Origin: Aphelenchoides besseyi
Lineage: Eukaryota > Nematoda > Chromadorea > Rhabditida > Aphelenchoididae
Reading direction: 5' to 3'
DNA length: 64,000 bases
NCBI GenBank assembly: GCA_024699855.1
Contig: JAMPIQ010000001.1
Span: 17,360,001 to 17,424,000 of the forward strand
Under the pieces are notes generated by a model. It made no database searches. It was given only the letters and a program-made list of their open reading frames with translations, and was not told the DNA's origin. The position numbers were made by a program, and so were the translations under genes. Shown here piece after piece: positions 36,857 through 49,659 of the stretch; position 1 is the stretch's first letter, and every line of letters begins with the position of its first letter.

Positions 36857-39800
36857 ATTAGCACGTTTCCGTTGATGTTCGTGAGATCCCAATTAGAAGA
36901 ATCAAAGTCCGGGCATAAATAGCGCGCTAAAAAGGCCGGTCGAGAGCCCTGAATACTTGGCGTTGTGAAGTAGTGCGCTCCAAGCTACTAATACACAAAC
37001 TACAAACTGCTGTTCGTTGAAGTAGCTAACTAACAATTGGTTAATGCTGAATTCTTAGCTACCAGAAAAACGAGTTTTTGGAATCATCAGCTGTGCAAAA
37101 GCTAAAAACTAGCAATTAGCTTTGGGTTGAAGATTCTTAGGGAATCGATCACTGGGTAGAAAGAGCTTCTCGAACAAGAGCAATCAGCTTGTTACTCAAA
37201 TTTGCCTTCAGAATCGACTTCAGCCATCTGAGAAGTTCTGTTTAGCTGCTCGTTTGTTTACCAGCTCTAATTCAAACCGAACAGTACAACTATTCTTATA
37301 TTGAAATAGAGCCTGAACGACTAATTGAACTTTACAAACACGTAGAGGCCAATCGAACCTCTAAATTCGATTGCATGGAAACAACAGTCGCTAATCTGTT
37401 TAAGCCCTAAATAACTCAATGGCTACTGACGTTTAGTCCACCGGAAATTGCCAAATTGCCGTGTAATTTCTCTACAACAAAACGTTTCGTCTCCAGCAGT
37501 GAGATGCACAAAGAAGTCTGAAGACCTCACGTTTGCCATCATTCGTTTACGGTCGTTGAAGTGCGAGCCGGTTTTGGATTTTAAGTGTTGACGAAAAGTT
37601 GGAGCCGAAATTGATGCCTGAGGCAAATCCACGTGTTTACGTTCGAAAACAGTTTCCGTTGTCAATTGGCGCCGATGAGAAGTACACTTCACGAATCCGT
37701 CGACAGCTCTTAGTTACCACAGGATTGTCGCTGATTTCTCGTTCAAAGTCCAAAACCGCAAGAAACAAATGGAATTCGAGGAGAACCGTTCGAACTTCTG
37801 GACTTGTCCTTTTCGTTTGTTCGGACGACATTTTCCGGCTTATCAGATCGAAGATTTTGAGTCGTTTGTTTTCATCCTCTCTACCTTCCACTCTCTTCGA
37901 CGGTCGAATGGAATTGGTCGGATTGTAATTTAAATTCAACGACAATCTTAACATCACGCGTTTTTGTTCTCATTTCGCTTGCGACTTACAACTCGTCAGC
38001 TCCCTCGGGGGTTCGAAGTGTACGAGTTGCACTTCGATTTCAATTTCCGCTCTTCATTTCAACTTCATATTAATTTCGACTATTGAGCGAAGCCAACGGA
38101 CGGGTCCTCTTAGGTCATAGAACAGACGTTGACGTCGATTAGTTCGAAAATAAGTTTGCTCGTGTTTCCGCTCCAAATTCCGAAACATCGTCGGTCTCCA
38201 GCCGAGGTCCCGGTCGAGATTCTTGAATTTCCATTAAACGCTTCGCTTTTTCCCGAAGGTACAATGACACGCCGTGGCCGAGAGCAGAAATCCGACAGAA
38301 ATCGTTAGGTCGTGGGCACATTCATTTTGCCGAGCGAATCCATTAAACCGAAACTTCGGAGCTTCGAAATCAGAAGTTTACTGTGGTGAGTTGAAGTGAA
38401 CTAAATTGGTTGTGTCGAGAGCAAATCGCTATGACATTGATGATTGAATTTCGTTTTGAATTGCCAATCAAATCGTTTTTGTTGTGTTCACGGCGGAAAG
38501 AAACGTTTTTGACCTCAACACTCGTTCTCACCCGCTGCTTCTGTTGCTGATGCACGAAGCGCCTTGGAAAATTGCTTCCGTCCCCGCCGACCAACTCGAC
38601 CGATTCGACGACTCTGAGGGCACTTTACTCACTTTTGTTGTTCTCTCTTAACAACAACACAATCTCATCATCCGGCCATTTTCCTCTCCAGTTCATCCAT
38701 CCGCTCGTCGCCGCTTGTGTGCGTGCCGAACCCAAAATGGTATCATAGTGCAATCAAGTGTTTCAATCGACAATTAGCCTTAATCGAGCTTCAAGGTTTA
38801 TTTTCTTCTCAAAGAAGTTCCATTGCCTTTTTCGTTTAATCAAATGAACTAAATCGGAACTCCTCATTTGGAGCACGTGGTCAAAACACAAACTTTTCGG
38901 TCAACCATCAGCCGAAGACATGCCAACGATACGCGCGTCTCAGACGACACCAGAGATTCTAATTTTCGTTTCTGTAGCCTAAGGCAATGAAAACTTCATA
39001 GTTGGCGTCTTCAGTTCCTCGTACGGTATCGTCTATATCCTTTTTGGCGCTCGCGCGCGTGTTTCCGACTCAAATCGACGTTGTTGTTGACGTAGATATG
39101 CACGATGTAAACTCGCACTTTTACTTTCGCTTCAACGTTGTTTTCTTCGTTTAGGAGTCCGAGTCGATCGTTTATTAGAAAATTGAATTTCTTGTGTTGA
39201 ACATTTTCCCGTTTCTCTCGCTCGTTGGGTCCACGACGGTTTATGAAGGTGGTTTTTGGGTTTCGGCGAGTTAGATTTCAACTAATTTGTTCGGATTTTC
39301 AACCGGCCAACGACACTGTACGGGACTTATTTCCCGTCAAGTTTGAAGAGAGGATCGGTTCACTATACTCGGCGATTCTTTAAGTTCTAGACCTTCAAAT
39401 AGGATGATATTTCATACGAAGGTTTAGACGTCTTCGGAAGTGCGCGTTTAGAAGTTTGTTTGTCGCAAAGAAGTTAAAATGTTGCCGTCGAAAAAGTTGG
39501 AAGTTTCCTTTCATAATCCAAACATTCACGTCCAGGAAACGCCGAAGGTCGAGGGGCCATCGTTTTGCAGGAATCTCACTTCGAAATTGTAAATTGAATT
39601 GTGATGAAGAATTTTTTGGTTCTTTGCCTCGTTGACTTTCGCTTTTCATTCTGTCAACTGCTACAAAGAGCGTCTCGTTTTTTGTTGACAATTGAACAAG
39701 ATTCATTTCTTGACAAGTGAAGTTTTGGACTTCGGAGGTCGTCATTTTGGAGCACAAGCTTTCGACTCCTCAACTCAATGGCCACTTGGATCGCCCCGTT

Positions 39801-40114
39801 TTTGTTCTTTTTGACTTTCCTTTTGTTCCACCTTCTCTTTCTTCCTGTCTCGCTTATGACTTAACTCGACGATTATCCCCAACCTCTCATCCTCTCTTCC
39901 TAATGATTTGTTTCATCATCGACCCGAACGGAAGTGAACCGGAAGCCGTTCCGGTTTTTTTGTTTTTGCAGATTCGAGTTCTGATTTTTTCAGCTAATTG
40001 CTCGTTTAGCGTGTTTACTCGATTCTTTAACCTCAAACTTTCAGGTCTTGGTTTTGAATTGTGTGCCTTCTTTGCTGTGTCATGTTGATCCGGTGCGGCT
40101 AGTGATCGGTTTGA
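36857..40114. other. Long intergenic region, no gene recognised
   Basis: About 3.3 kb, the longest gene-free interval. Open frames at 37423-37957, 39395-39757 and 39717-40088 show no signal peptide with cysteine pattern, no domain and no consistent splice structure. The last part may contain a signal-peptide exon of the Cys-loop channel gene (hydrophobic stretch near 40045-40085) that I could not join. The rest is presumably promoter sequence for the divergent phosphatase and channel genes. Confidence 0.4.
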
Positions 40115-42325
40115 TTGAACGGAATGAGTCATCCGGGATGGGTTATGGTCTCTTTTCTAACAGAACTTCTCAGCTCCTATGGTGGAGTGAGTAAAATGAC
40201 GCCGCAAACGACGTGCGCTAATGACACGGAGGTTATCGATGCATTGCTCAAGGAAACTTATAATAAACACTATATTCCCGCATATCCAGTTCGGGTAAGA
40301 GTGGACGTGAGTTTCTTGGTTTTTTCGTCTATTTATTACGTCTTTTAAGATGTGGGTCCAAGAGGTCACAGCTGTAAGCAATTCCTCATACTCTCGAGTT
40401 TAATCGCTACCTTTAGGTCAGTGAACTAACACAAGACTTTGAAATTGGTGAGTTCGCAGCGAATTCGAACGTTTTGCTTATTTTGTATTTCAGATCTATA
40501 TGTTAATGAGGTACTATTGCAGTTCAGGTTTCACGCTCTTCCAAAAACCAACAAACTCTTTTAGTCGTTTAGTAGTGACGTAGAAGTTGGGGTACAAAAA
40601 TAACCAGAAAAATTGAGTTTGTTGGAACTTTGAAAACGAAATCGAATTGCAGTAGTAAATACGATTTGTAGTTTTGGGAAGATCCGGCACTAGCTTATGA
40701 TTTTCTAAATCCATGCAAAAGTAACATGTCATTCGATGATTCTGTTTTGTCCAAAATTTGGGTCGCTAACACATGTTTTAGTAAGTTATTTTTAAAGATG
40801 TTTATTTTGAGGTTCGTGTTTCAGTCAATTCGAAAAAAGCTGAGATTCATCACTCACCTGTAAGTTGACCTTGTAAGGGTCTCCAATTTGTAGTTGTAGT
40901 TTAAAAATGTCTTTCTAATGATTCTATCGAATGGTACGATTTGGATCAACTACCGACTAAAAGTCACTGGTCCATGTGATATGAATCTTCAGAGGTTTCC
41001 TGTGAGTGTCATTGGTCCTGACGTTTATAACCGAATTCTAGATGGATCAGCAGAAGTGTTATTTGACATTCGAATCGTAAGTTCATATCGTCTTGATCTT
41101 CTAACTCGAATCGCAGGTTCAACTATAACACCGGAGAAGTTCGAATGCAGTGGAATCAACCGTATCCGATTATGCTGGTGAGTTCAATAGAGTTTATTTA
41201 CAATGAACTCTTCTTTCTGTAGTTAAAGCCAATCGAACTGCCCGACTTTGTTCTTGTCAATTACTCGGTAGTTGCAGTTGAAATGGTAATCGAGAACTTT
41301 ACAGTCCACTAATCCAATTGATTTGCAGATCTATCCGGCAGGTTACTGGGATGAACTTTCGGTTTTCTTCGTCTTCAAACGTCGCTTCGGATGGTATATT
41401 CTTCAGGGGTATCTTTAAAACTTCATTGTTTCTAATCAAAAATTCAGATTCATTCCAACATACGTTACAATTTTTATCAGTTGGATTTCGTTCTACCTCG
41501 GTACAAAGTAAGTAAACTTCCTTTACTTAACTAATCTTTAAATTCCCAGAGCCATTCCCGCTCGTACGATGCTTGGCGTTAACAGTCTTTTGGCTATGAC
41601 CTTTCAATTTGGCAATATCATTCGGAATCTACCACGTGTTTCATATGTTAAGGTTTGTGTTGATATCTTTTTTGAATGAACGAAAGTTCAGGCGATTGAC
41701 GTTTGGATGTTGTCGGGAATGTTGTTCATTTTTATGAGTCTTCTGGAATTGGCGGTTATTGGATTTATGTCGCGAAACGACGGACTACCGCGGAGAAGTA
41801 TCTCATCTAGACGAAGGTCGAACGAAGAGGACTTCTCGTGGAAAGAGTTGCCATCACCAAGAATTGGCCTTAAACAGGTAACACACCCAAAAACTTCAAT
41901 TCAAATCCCACTTTTAGTTCTGGGTCGAAAAGCAATGCACATCAATACGCAACAACAACGAAGTAATCGAATTGAAGCTTATTCTTGACTTCATCTCTTT
42001 TTTCAGCACGACATCGATCCGCAGAGTGTTGACGTGAAAGATCTCGCACTACAAGAATCTTCGATACAATGTGCATTCCCGAAGAAGCCGCGTAAACAAT
42101 CACGAAAAGGTCTCTTTCGATTCGGCTATCAAATCTACCGACAACTCAAACGATTGGAACCCGAGGTTGTGGACAAGTACTCAGCAATCGGCTTTCCCGT
42201 ATCGTACTTTATTTTCAACATATGTTACTGGGGGCAAGTTCATTGAATCGAATTCAACGGTCTGATTGAATTCTTTCAGTTACTATCTAACCGACTTGTC
42301 ATCTTCAGCGGAGACGAGCGTTTGA
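40115..42325 (+). CDS. Cys-loop ligand-gated anion channel subunit (ACC/amine-gated clade)
   Basis: Pentameric neurotransmitter-gated channel subunit. The N-terminus is uncertain (40115 is the first ATG in frame with [17 protein letters not shown]), and a signal-peptide exon may be missing. Ligand-binding domain: [29 protein letters not shown] and IWVANTCF. The Cys-loop is complete with 13 residues between cysteines ([15 protein letters not shown]). TM1 is [24 protein letters not shown]. TM2 starts with [23 protein letters not shown] before TM2 is the marker of anion selectivity. Then RVSYVKAIDVW and TM3. TM4 ([17 protein letters not shown]) is completed across a GC-AG intron (42234-42279), ending SSSAETSV at 42325; without splicing it would stop at 42246. 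[20 protein letters not shown] is typical of nematode acetylcholine- or amine-gated chloride channels. The ligand cannot be inferred. Confidence 0.85.
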
Positions 42326-42383
42326 ATTTATCAGTCAATTTGCGCAATAAAGAACTTTTATTTTTATTCCAACATGTAAACGA

Positions 42384-42935
42384 CTAGTAGAGTTTGTATA
42401 CACTGAACTGGTAGACGAGTTGATTCGAATCCACTTTTATCTTCTTCGCTCGAAATTCACTGTCGAGTTCCGAACTCAAACTGCTGCGACGAGAACTGGA
42501 ACGGGTCTCAACGAATGCGTGTATATCACTGGAAACACAAATCAAAAGGCTTTGAATGAACATACCGAATATCGTTGTCGTAAGCAACCCGCGTCAACTT
42601 TCGTAACAGTCCAGCCACACGTGCAATCATTTTAGCCACATCCGTCTGAAACGATAGCAGTGGACTTCACAAAAATAAACGTACACGAAAGTTGGTTAGT
42701 GCGGGAATCGTTGAGTCGCCGTCGAGTACTTCGTGTAATTGATCTAATTCCACAAGCAGATTGTTAAGTCCGTTCTTTGCGCCATTCAACGCCTCGCGAA
42801 GTTCCGCAACACCGTAGAGATCATCCTACGAATAGCTATTAAACTGTTCATTGTAACCTCAAATCTCACATCGTTTGGTACATCCAACTTTGGACTGTTA
42901 TTTGAATTCGTACTGTGACGGTGGTTGTTCGACAT
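42384..42935 (-). CDS. Small coiled-coil protein of unknown function
   Basis: Four exons (42870-42935, 42685-42825, 42566-42645, 42384-42528) splice perfectly in frame to 143 residues. The N-terminus is Asn/Ser-rich (MSNNHRHSTNSNNSPKLDV). The centre is a predicted helix or coiled coil with heptad leucines (LREALNGAKNGLNNLLVELD, VAKMIARVAGLLRKLTRVAY). The end is Ser/Arg-rich and then Tyr-containing (RSSSRRSSLSSELDSEF, YQFSVYKLY). No signal peptide or membrane span. I do not recognise a family; size and helix content resemble small subunits of trafficking complexes, which is speculation. It lies 143 bp downstream of the GPCR gene, on the same strand, and converges with the channel gene 58 bp away. 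Confidence 0.75.
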
Positions 42936-43078
42936 CTTTGTTCGAGTAAACGGCCAATTGCTTTAGCTGAACAATGACGAAAAGCAAAATGGAACAAAGA
43001 AAAAGCTTCAAGTTGTTTATTCACAAAAATATGTAAATTACACGTTTTCAATTTGCATAGCAGTAACTAACAAAAGGA

Positions 43079-44253
43079 CTACAGCGATTGCGGTATCTTT
43101 TCGGATTCTCGGCGAAAGCTGAGTAGTTGATAGGCCTGTAAGCGATAGTATTTGCTGCCGAATGCGTAAATGGCGATATTTGCCGTCGCGTTCACAACCA
43201 CCAACATGTTTCCAACGTCGATGAGAATCGATTGTACGGCATTATCGAGCGATTGCTCTAAATTTAAAGTTCAATAACTTTCGTACTAGTCCAGAAACTA
43301 ACCCAACATCTCACAGACGTTTACGAGCAAAGAAATCAGATTGCAGAAGAGAAACAGGACCACAACTAGAACTAAAACAATCGGCGAACTCGTGTCTTCG
43401 TCCGTTTCTTTGGTATCGCTTTGTCCGTTGATTGTCGTGTAATCACCATAAGCTTCGGCGCTCAACTGACCACTGACTTTTCGCGCTTTTCCTCGTTGCA
43501 GCTCCCAAACGATCAGCCCTGTCAGAAAACATAACAAAACGAACGGCAGAAATGCCATTACACAAACGTACAAGATTCCTCTGAAACACGGATTACATCA
43601 ATTTACACGTCGATATGAACTCACTTGTAGATCGTAACATACCATGCATTCAATCTCATTGCTGTCGGACACAATTCGTACAACTCGATTCCCAAATCTG
43701 GAGCATAACATCGAACTGCTTGTAATTCTCCGAACTGAACTACGTTGTAGAGCGCAGAAACCAGAAATACGCCAACGAGTATACGATTTGCATTCTCAAC
43801 CGTGCAGTAGTTTCGCTGTGACTTTGACGGCAAACATCGACAAATATTCACGTAACAGTCGATAGCAGCAAACACAGTGATGTAAATCGAAGTCGTTTGG
43901 AAGAAGAGACCAAAAGGAATTAGTTTCGGTAGAAGAATCACAAACGCCTGGTCCACAATGTAACAGTGTGGTCGAAGTGAATCGGCCGCAATCACGAGAA
44001 TGCCACTGGTACAAATACCAAAATCACTTATCGACAAAGCCATTAAGTAACGTTCTGCCGATGTGTTCGTGGACGAGTAGATGTACATGTTGATGATGTT
44101 TGCTGCCAAACCAAAAGTCGACAGAATCGGCAAGAAGCCTATGATAACCACAAGATTGAACATACTCGCATCATTCGGCGCCGATCGACAGGAACAGTTG
44201 TCGAGGGTTGAGATGATAAGAGAGCCATTCGATTCCATCGTCTGCCAATTCAT
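43079..44253 (-). CDS. Rhodopsin-class GPCR, nematode peptide-receptor type
   Basis: Seven-span receptor, likely for a neuropeptide. ATG at 44253 (MNWQTMESNGSLI), with N-terminal NGS and cysteines. TM1 FNLVVIIGFLPILSTFGLAA with AANIINMYIY; TM2 ERYLMALSISDFGICTSGIL; TM3 ending in TVFAAIDCYVNICRCL, where the usual DRY is DCY; TM4 ILVGVFLVSALYNVVQF; TM5 ILYVCVMAFLPFVLLCFLTG; TM6 SPIVLVLVVVLFLFCNLISL; TM7 DVGNMLVVVNATANIAIYAF, then SKYYRLQAY as helix 8. Two short introns. The stop is at 43079. The NMYIY/ERYLMALSISD pattern and DCY are reminiscent of FMRFamide-type (FRPR/DMSR) receptors. The long third loop carries Thr/Asp-rich sequence. Exact ligand group unknown. Confidence 0.85.
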
Positions 44254-46887
44254 TTGTGAGGCTGCAAATGCAAACTGCCGTTTAATTTGTTTTTCGGCTC
44301 CAAATCGAGAATAACAACGACACGATTCTAACTGTCGGAAATTGGCCGTTTACTCGACGATAAACCGGCGTAGAAAAACTTCCGCCAAAATTGGTGAGTC
44401 CGCTTGCGCGTACCCTCAACACCATCAGGATCTCATTAATACTTCGAGCTCTTGGGATTAGCAGTCGACACGTCAAAAAACTTCTGTTCACCCAAAACAA
44501 TTGAAATTCCGCAGAAATTGGTGCGTTCTCACGACCCTTTTGATGGCTGGAAAATGCAATTTCAGTTCAAGGAGCTCGAAACAAAAGAGATTAGACAATT
44601 AAAATGACCGTCGTCTGGACGATCGAAAACGTCGGATTGATGCAAACAATAGGTAGGGAGTAGGTAGGTCGAAAGATTGAACGTGATGTTGACCTATTAC
44701 TCAACAACCACTGGCCATCTTCTCAATAAGATGCAGAACTAATTAGCTGGACCAACTGACAAGAAACAACATTCTGTGCCCTCTAATGGCCAAAACAGTT
44801 AACAAAACATCCTCGCAAATAAGAGACGAGAAATGGTAAGAGACAGATTTAAAGATGAAGGTCGTCAGATAAACTTCTTCGAAAGACTGAAAGTCTCTGG
44901 AAGGGATCATTCATAAACAATTGAGGTGCAGTTTGCATCTTCAGGCACTCGACATTTGCACTTCCACCAACGGAACATGTCGCGAGTGTGTTGAAGCGGA
45001 AGAACAAAGCTCTGTGGTTCACGAATAAGAAATGACCGTTGAAAAGTGCATGAATAGGTTGGAAATGTTAATTTCGTTCAGCTACAGAAATTGCATGATG
45101 AAATTGGAAGCACAAAGCGAAGTTTTTTTGCTGAGAAACAATACCAATTCGGGAGTTCATTGTCCTGAAGACGATGCATATAATTACGTGGAAGCAATAA
45201 AGCCGCTTAATTTACTTCATCCAACATTGGCCCCAATTTATGTTCCCGGGACCATGAAACACGTGCAAACGGCCAAATAACAGATTGCAAACATTCGATA
45301 TGGAAGTAAAGATTGTGGGTTTAATGTTGGGTACTTGCTCACTTAAAACTTTCGACATCTTTCGACCACCGAACCCACGCACCCGAAAGAAACAATCCGA
45401 GCGGGTATAACGTTCCACGGCTTTCAACTTTTTGACTCATACCATATGGATTCAATATGAGGGACAAAGTGGTTTTGAGTTGACATTCAAGAGGCGGGAT
45501 TGTCGCGCGAAGAAACGTGAGCAAACTTCCAATTGGTCTCGTGAGTTTCAATAAACTGTGTCTGATAACCTTAACCATTCAATTTGGCATATTCGAACGC
45601 CTCAAGGCTCGAACCGGAAAAACAAACAAAGGGACCGCAAGAGGGTGGTGCTTGAAAACGATACGTTTAATCTTGTGACGTACCGTTGGAAACCTAAGAC
45701 ATTGTAGTTTCTCATGGAGTTTCAAAAACAAAAAGGTAACGGTTCCAAACCTCACAACTCACTAAATTGTCATCAAATATCGGCAATTTGTCATTAAAGC
45801 TCATGGTCTTTAACAACTCCAGCTCGTAAATCCGAACAAACGACTTCGACCACCTTTACGTTCTTTAATGGACGCGGCTGGTCGGAGGAAACGTTCCAAT
45901 GATCTTCGGAAAGTTTGCTCGAATGCAAAATTCAAAACGCGAGTGCAAATTGACAAGTCAGCAAAAATTCATTGGCTTTCGTTTGTCAATGCCGCAGCAG
46001 CATCTGCGAAACGACATCGTGAGTTAAGAACAATCGAATAAGCGAACAAAGAGATTCGCCGGACGAGTGAAGATAAATTGCGGAGTTCGACTGTTCAACA
46101 GCTAAATTAATTATCCGAAATCTTATTCCGGCGAAACGCGCATCGACTGAAGGTTCCGGGTTCGTGGCAAAGTCCATGAGATCGCACCGATCATATCGAC
46201 CAGGTGGGAAGACATGAATGGTGATAAACGATCGCAGGTGGTTTTTAGGGGGGATCGTTGTGGTTAGTCGGAAGAAAACGAAGAACCACCGGATGGGAAC
46301 ATCTTCGCTCACACGTTTGGACCATTGAACGGCCATGAACACCAACTAATCGACCAAAAATTCGAGGTTCAAATCGAACGGTTATCTCGGCTTTCGGACG
46401 TCTGCCACCCCCACCTTTGAAGTCGGGTTTGTTATGGCGAATCTTTCAGTTTGATTTATTCGTCTACTCAAAAAGCCACGTTCTTCGTTTTTGACGTCGA
46501 TTCGTAAATCATAAGCGAATTTGACGCAGACACGAACGGCCATTCAACGAAGAGCGGAGTCCAAAGCTCAGACAGTGAATTCGAAATCCATTCATATGGG
46601 AACCGAATACGAATGATTTAATAATACGACCACTACAGAATGCAACGAACCTCGTGGGCTTGTAACAGAATCCGCGAGACCCATCTGTTGAAAAGTCGTT
46701 TAGCTTCTTTAGCGGAAAGAAAAGACGATTTGTTGACTTTAATTTTCAAATGAACGTCTGGACGAACGTAATCTCCGCACAATTTCGATGGAAACAAACA
46801 ACTCAATCGACGACTCTTTCTGAGAAGTCGGAAGCCGTCACTCACCACAACATCTGTATTCATTGACGTATAAGTAGTTTATAAACG
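44254..46887. other. Long intergenic region between two minus-strand genes
   Basis: About 2.6 kb. Contains only short open frames (for example 45032-45280, 45986-46345, 46633-46863) with no recognisable domain, signal or splice pattern. It includes the 3' end of the divergent channel gene and the promoter of the GPCR gene. No repeats detected by eye. Confidence 0.45.
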
Positions 46888-48633
46888 TTAAGACAAAATC
46901 GACAATGCAAGAAGTGAGTACGCGATAGCAAAAAGAGTGTAGCATCCGAGAATCGCAATCAACGCAACTCGTTTTTTTCGTCCAATTGACCATCGAGTTA
47001 CGTGGTATTGAGAGCGGATTGCCGAGTTGGTTGGAGCGATTTGGGAGCGTCGAATGATGGCTGCACTTCCCGGCGATGTTACGGTCGTTGCGCTCGCACT
47101 CAACGACGTTGACGGTTTCGTCATTGACGGTGAGTTTGTGCTCTGCGTTTGTGTGCTTCGATTTGCTGGGCGTTGAACGTGAATGACGGTCGTACGCATT
47201 TGATTCAAATCTGCATCGTCCTCATCCTCGTCGTCTGCCATTGCAATGTCGAGAAGATCGTGATGAGCGGGAGGAAGTCGTTGAGATTCGACGAATGTTG
47301 CCGGCTCACCACTGGATCTCGAAAACGGACGCGACGATGAAATCGGTCGTAGAAGCCGTTGAAGAGTGTCTTTGTACGATGCGGTTGTTAGAAAAGGTTT
47401 TTGGTCGGAACTAACACGGTTAAAAAAGGCTGATGAAGCTAGAGTCACTTGATCATTGTGTTATTGTGGTCACTTACCGTTTTCATTTAAATTTGTGTAT
47501 GTGGTGCGAATCAAACGACGAGCAGGTAAAATGAGATCAATAGTCAGTAAAGTGACCAAATGCAACAGGGTTCCAATCATCCACATGTCTTGCATTGTAA
47601 AACAGGAGCCAAGATCGTTAGCTGTTTGCTAAACGAATCTTTCAATGAACATTATTGTTCAGCCACTTACCAAAAGTATGAGACCAATGAGAGCACCTAA
47701 TGTTACAAACACTTGCATTTTCCTTCGTTTCCATTGGGCAAAAACACAAACAGTAAAAACCAGAACCGACGGCATGTAAACTTTTACGATTGCTGAAAGC
47801 CATTGGTTTCGGTATTTGCATTGTAGAATGAAAAATGGCCATTGATCTGAAAAACATTCAACAATTTTGTATACAAGAGATTCCAATACCGATGTGACAA
47901 TCTACTTGTTGCATTTCCGATTCGGTTCGCAAGTCTCGAACTACTTTAAGGAATAGACGTTCATCTGAAATTAAAGTCAATCAAATTCAACGGTACTTTT
48001 AGTCACCATTGTTTGTCAAGACTTTGAATTGACAGAAATGTTGTTGAAATGGTTTCGTCCAGGCCAGACTTCGACATGCTAAGTTTACTCGAAGTCTAAA
48101 TCCAACTATCTAGATCGCTTTTCATCGCTCAACTAACTTGTATCGCAAACTCATTTGTCCATTTTGAGGATCAATGTGTGTTGCTACTCGAAAGATCGTG
48201 TGTTCTGGAAACTCCAAAATCGGTCTCCACGGTTCGAATTCCTCCGGTAACATAATCATATCTTCCAAATCGCGCAGCACCAAACGCTCATCGTGGAAAT
48301 GAACCCCGAGTGCTAATTCCACTTCCAACATCTCATTAGCGGGTGTCGTTGCGAGAACTTCGACCTCAACATTCAATGCAAAGAACGTGCCGTTGATTGT
48401 TTCAAGCAAATTGAAACGATTTCCGGGCCTAACTGATGGATGATAGTACTTGAACTTTCGGGCTAATTCACTTCTCTGCTCAGCATTCAACCTAGAAACT
48501 CAAATGACCAAAAGAAGGCTCTCCGATGAGCTTACCCACTACATACGTCTAGACCGATTAAAACGAACGAAACCAAAAGACCGAAGCAGGAAATGAGCGA
48601 AGATCTCGAGCTAATCGACACAAAAACGAGCAT
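46888..48633 (-). CDS. Divergent Cys-loop receptor-like protein
   Basis: Cys-loop receptor architecture with unusual core residues. ATG at 48633, signal peptide (SLISCFGLLVSFVLIGLDVC). The extracellular domain includes VEVLATTPANEMLEVELALG, FHDERLVLRDLEDMI, and a Cys-loop with exactly 13 intervening residues (CRSLAWTKPFQQHFC) in which the nearly invariant Asp after Pro-Phe is Gln. Next are DERLFLKVVRDLRTESEMQQ and the pre-M1 segment. TM1 is YMPSVLVFTVCVFAQW; TM2 MQVFVTLGALIGLILLQTAN, lacking PAR and the usual leucine ring; TM3 MWMIGTLLHLVTLLTIDLIL. A long Ser/Thr-rich intracellular loop with an acidic patch (DDEDEDDADL) follows, and TM4 is VALIAILGCYTLFAIAYSLL. Exons join in frame. It may be a metazoan-lineage oddity or nematode-specific subunit. 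Gating and selectivity are unknown. Confidence 0.78.
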
Positions 48634-49659
48634 CTCCAATCGACCGATTTCATCGCAATTGATCAACCATTGACCACTCTATCAGTTCATGTTCTTCGTT
48701 CCGAAATGATGTAAACTAAAATACCGCCGCATGAGTCTAACTGTCATATCGACACGGGAAACTCGAGACTTGTTCGTCCGAAAACACGAAGAACTGCCAA
48801 TTACAACCGCAGAAATGACGAACAGCTGATGAGACCGAAAAGATCAATTGGCAAACCTCTTCAAGCTTCAAACCCCACAGGAGCAAACGAACAATGTCGT
48901 CACACTCTACAAACGTGATTTCCCTCCACGCTCCTAATGGTTTAATCAAATTAAAAGCTCCAGCATTAACAACAAACTTCACACGCCCGACAAGCAAACG
49001 GGAATAAACCGCAAATCCGATTCCGTTTGACCTCAAAAATCGGTTCAACAATCAAATTCCCCACTCGTCCGTTGGATTCCGCCCAAACTGCGGAATTCCG
49101 AATAACGGTCGCCGTCTAATTGGTCCCAATTAAACGTCGCGACGCTTAACCCTATGGTATTCGCAAATCATTTCGCGATCAAAACCTCCAGAAACCCCAA
49201 CCACAGGGCCAACTCCAAAAAAAGTGTAGACGCAACGAAAAAAGTTGTCGATCGTGTTTGGAGATTTGCGCGACGTGTTGTAGCGATGCGCATCGAAATT
49301 GATCCAAATTGGGATGCAACGAAAAAACTTTTGCTTTTTGTTTTGTTCGCTTTACCCACTCGGCGCCGTGAGGTCGCGCATAATTCCGCTGTCCATCTTC
49401 TACGCCAATAATCGGAAAAAATCGTACGGGAAATCCGTGCGTCTTTCGCTTCTTTGCGTTGAAAACCGGAGGGCAAAATCCACGCACCGAAATGGACCGT
49501 CGAACCTGTTTCGGAGCCTCAACCCTTCCGATTCACCAGTGCAATTGAAAGTCGACCATCTTCGCTACTTGAAAACACCTTCACATACTCGACTAATGGG
49601 GTATAGTCTTTATTCGAGAAACTTAACAATCAAATAAAAACAACAAACAGCATCGATGA
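48634..49659. other. Intergenic region
   Basis: About 1 kb between the divergent receptor start and the MAK16 stop. Overlapping short open frames on both strands (48737-49051, 49154-49637) are rich in Arg/Lys/Ser and lack domains. No gene supported. Confidence 0.5.

Noticed and set aside
39395..39757. 120-residue minus-strand open frame in the long intergenic region
   Set aside because: No recognisable domain, signal or splice sites; composition similar to surrounding non-coding DNA.
42082..42246. Shorter C-terminus of the Cys-loop channel without the last intron
   Set aside because: Would cut TM4 after ICYW; the GC-AG splice gives a full-length span and a normal tail.
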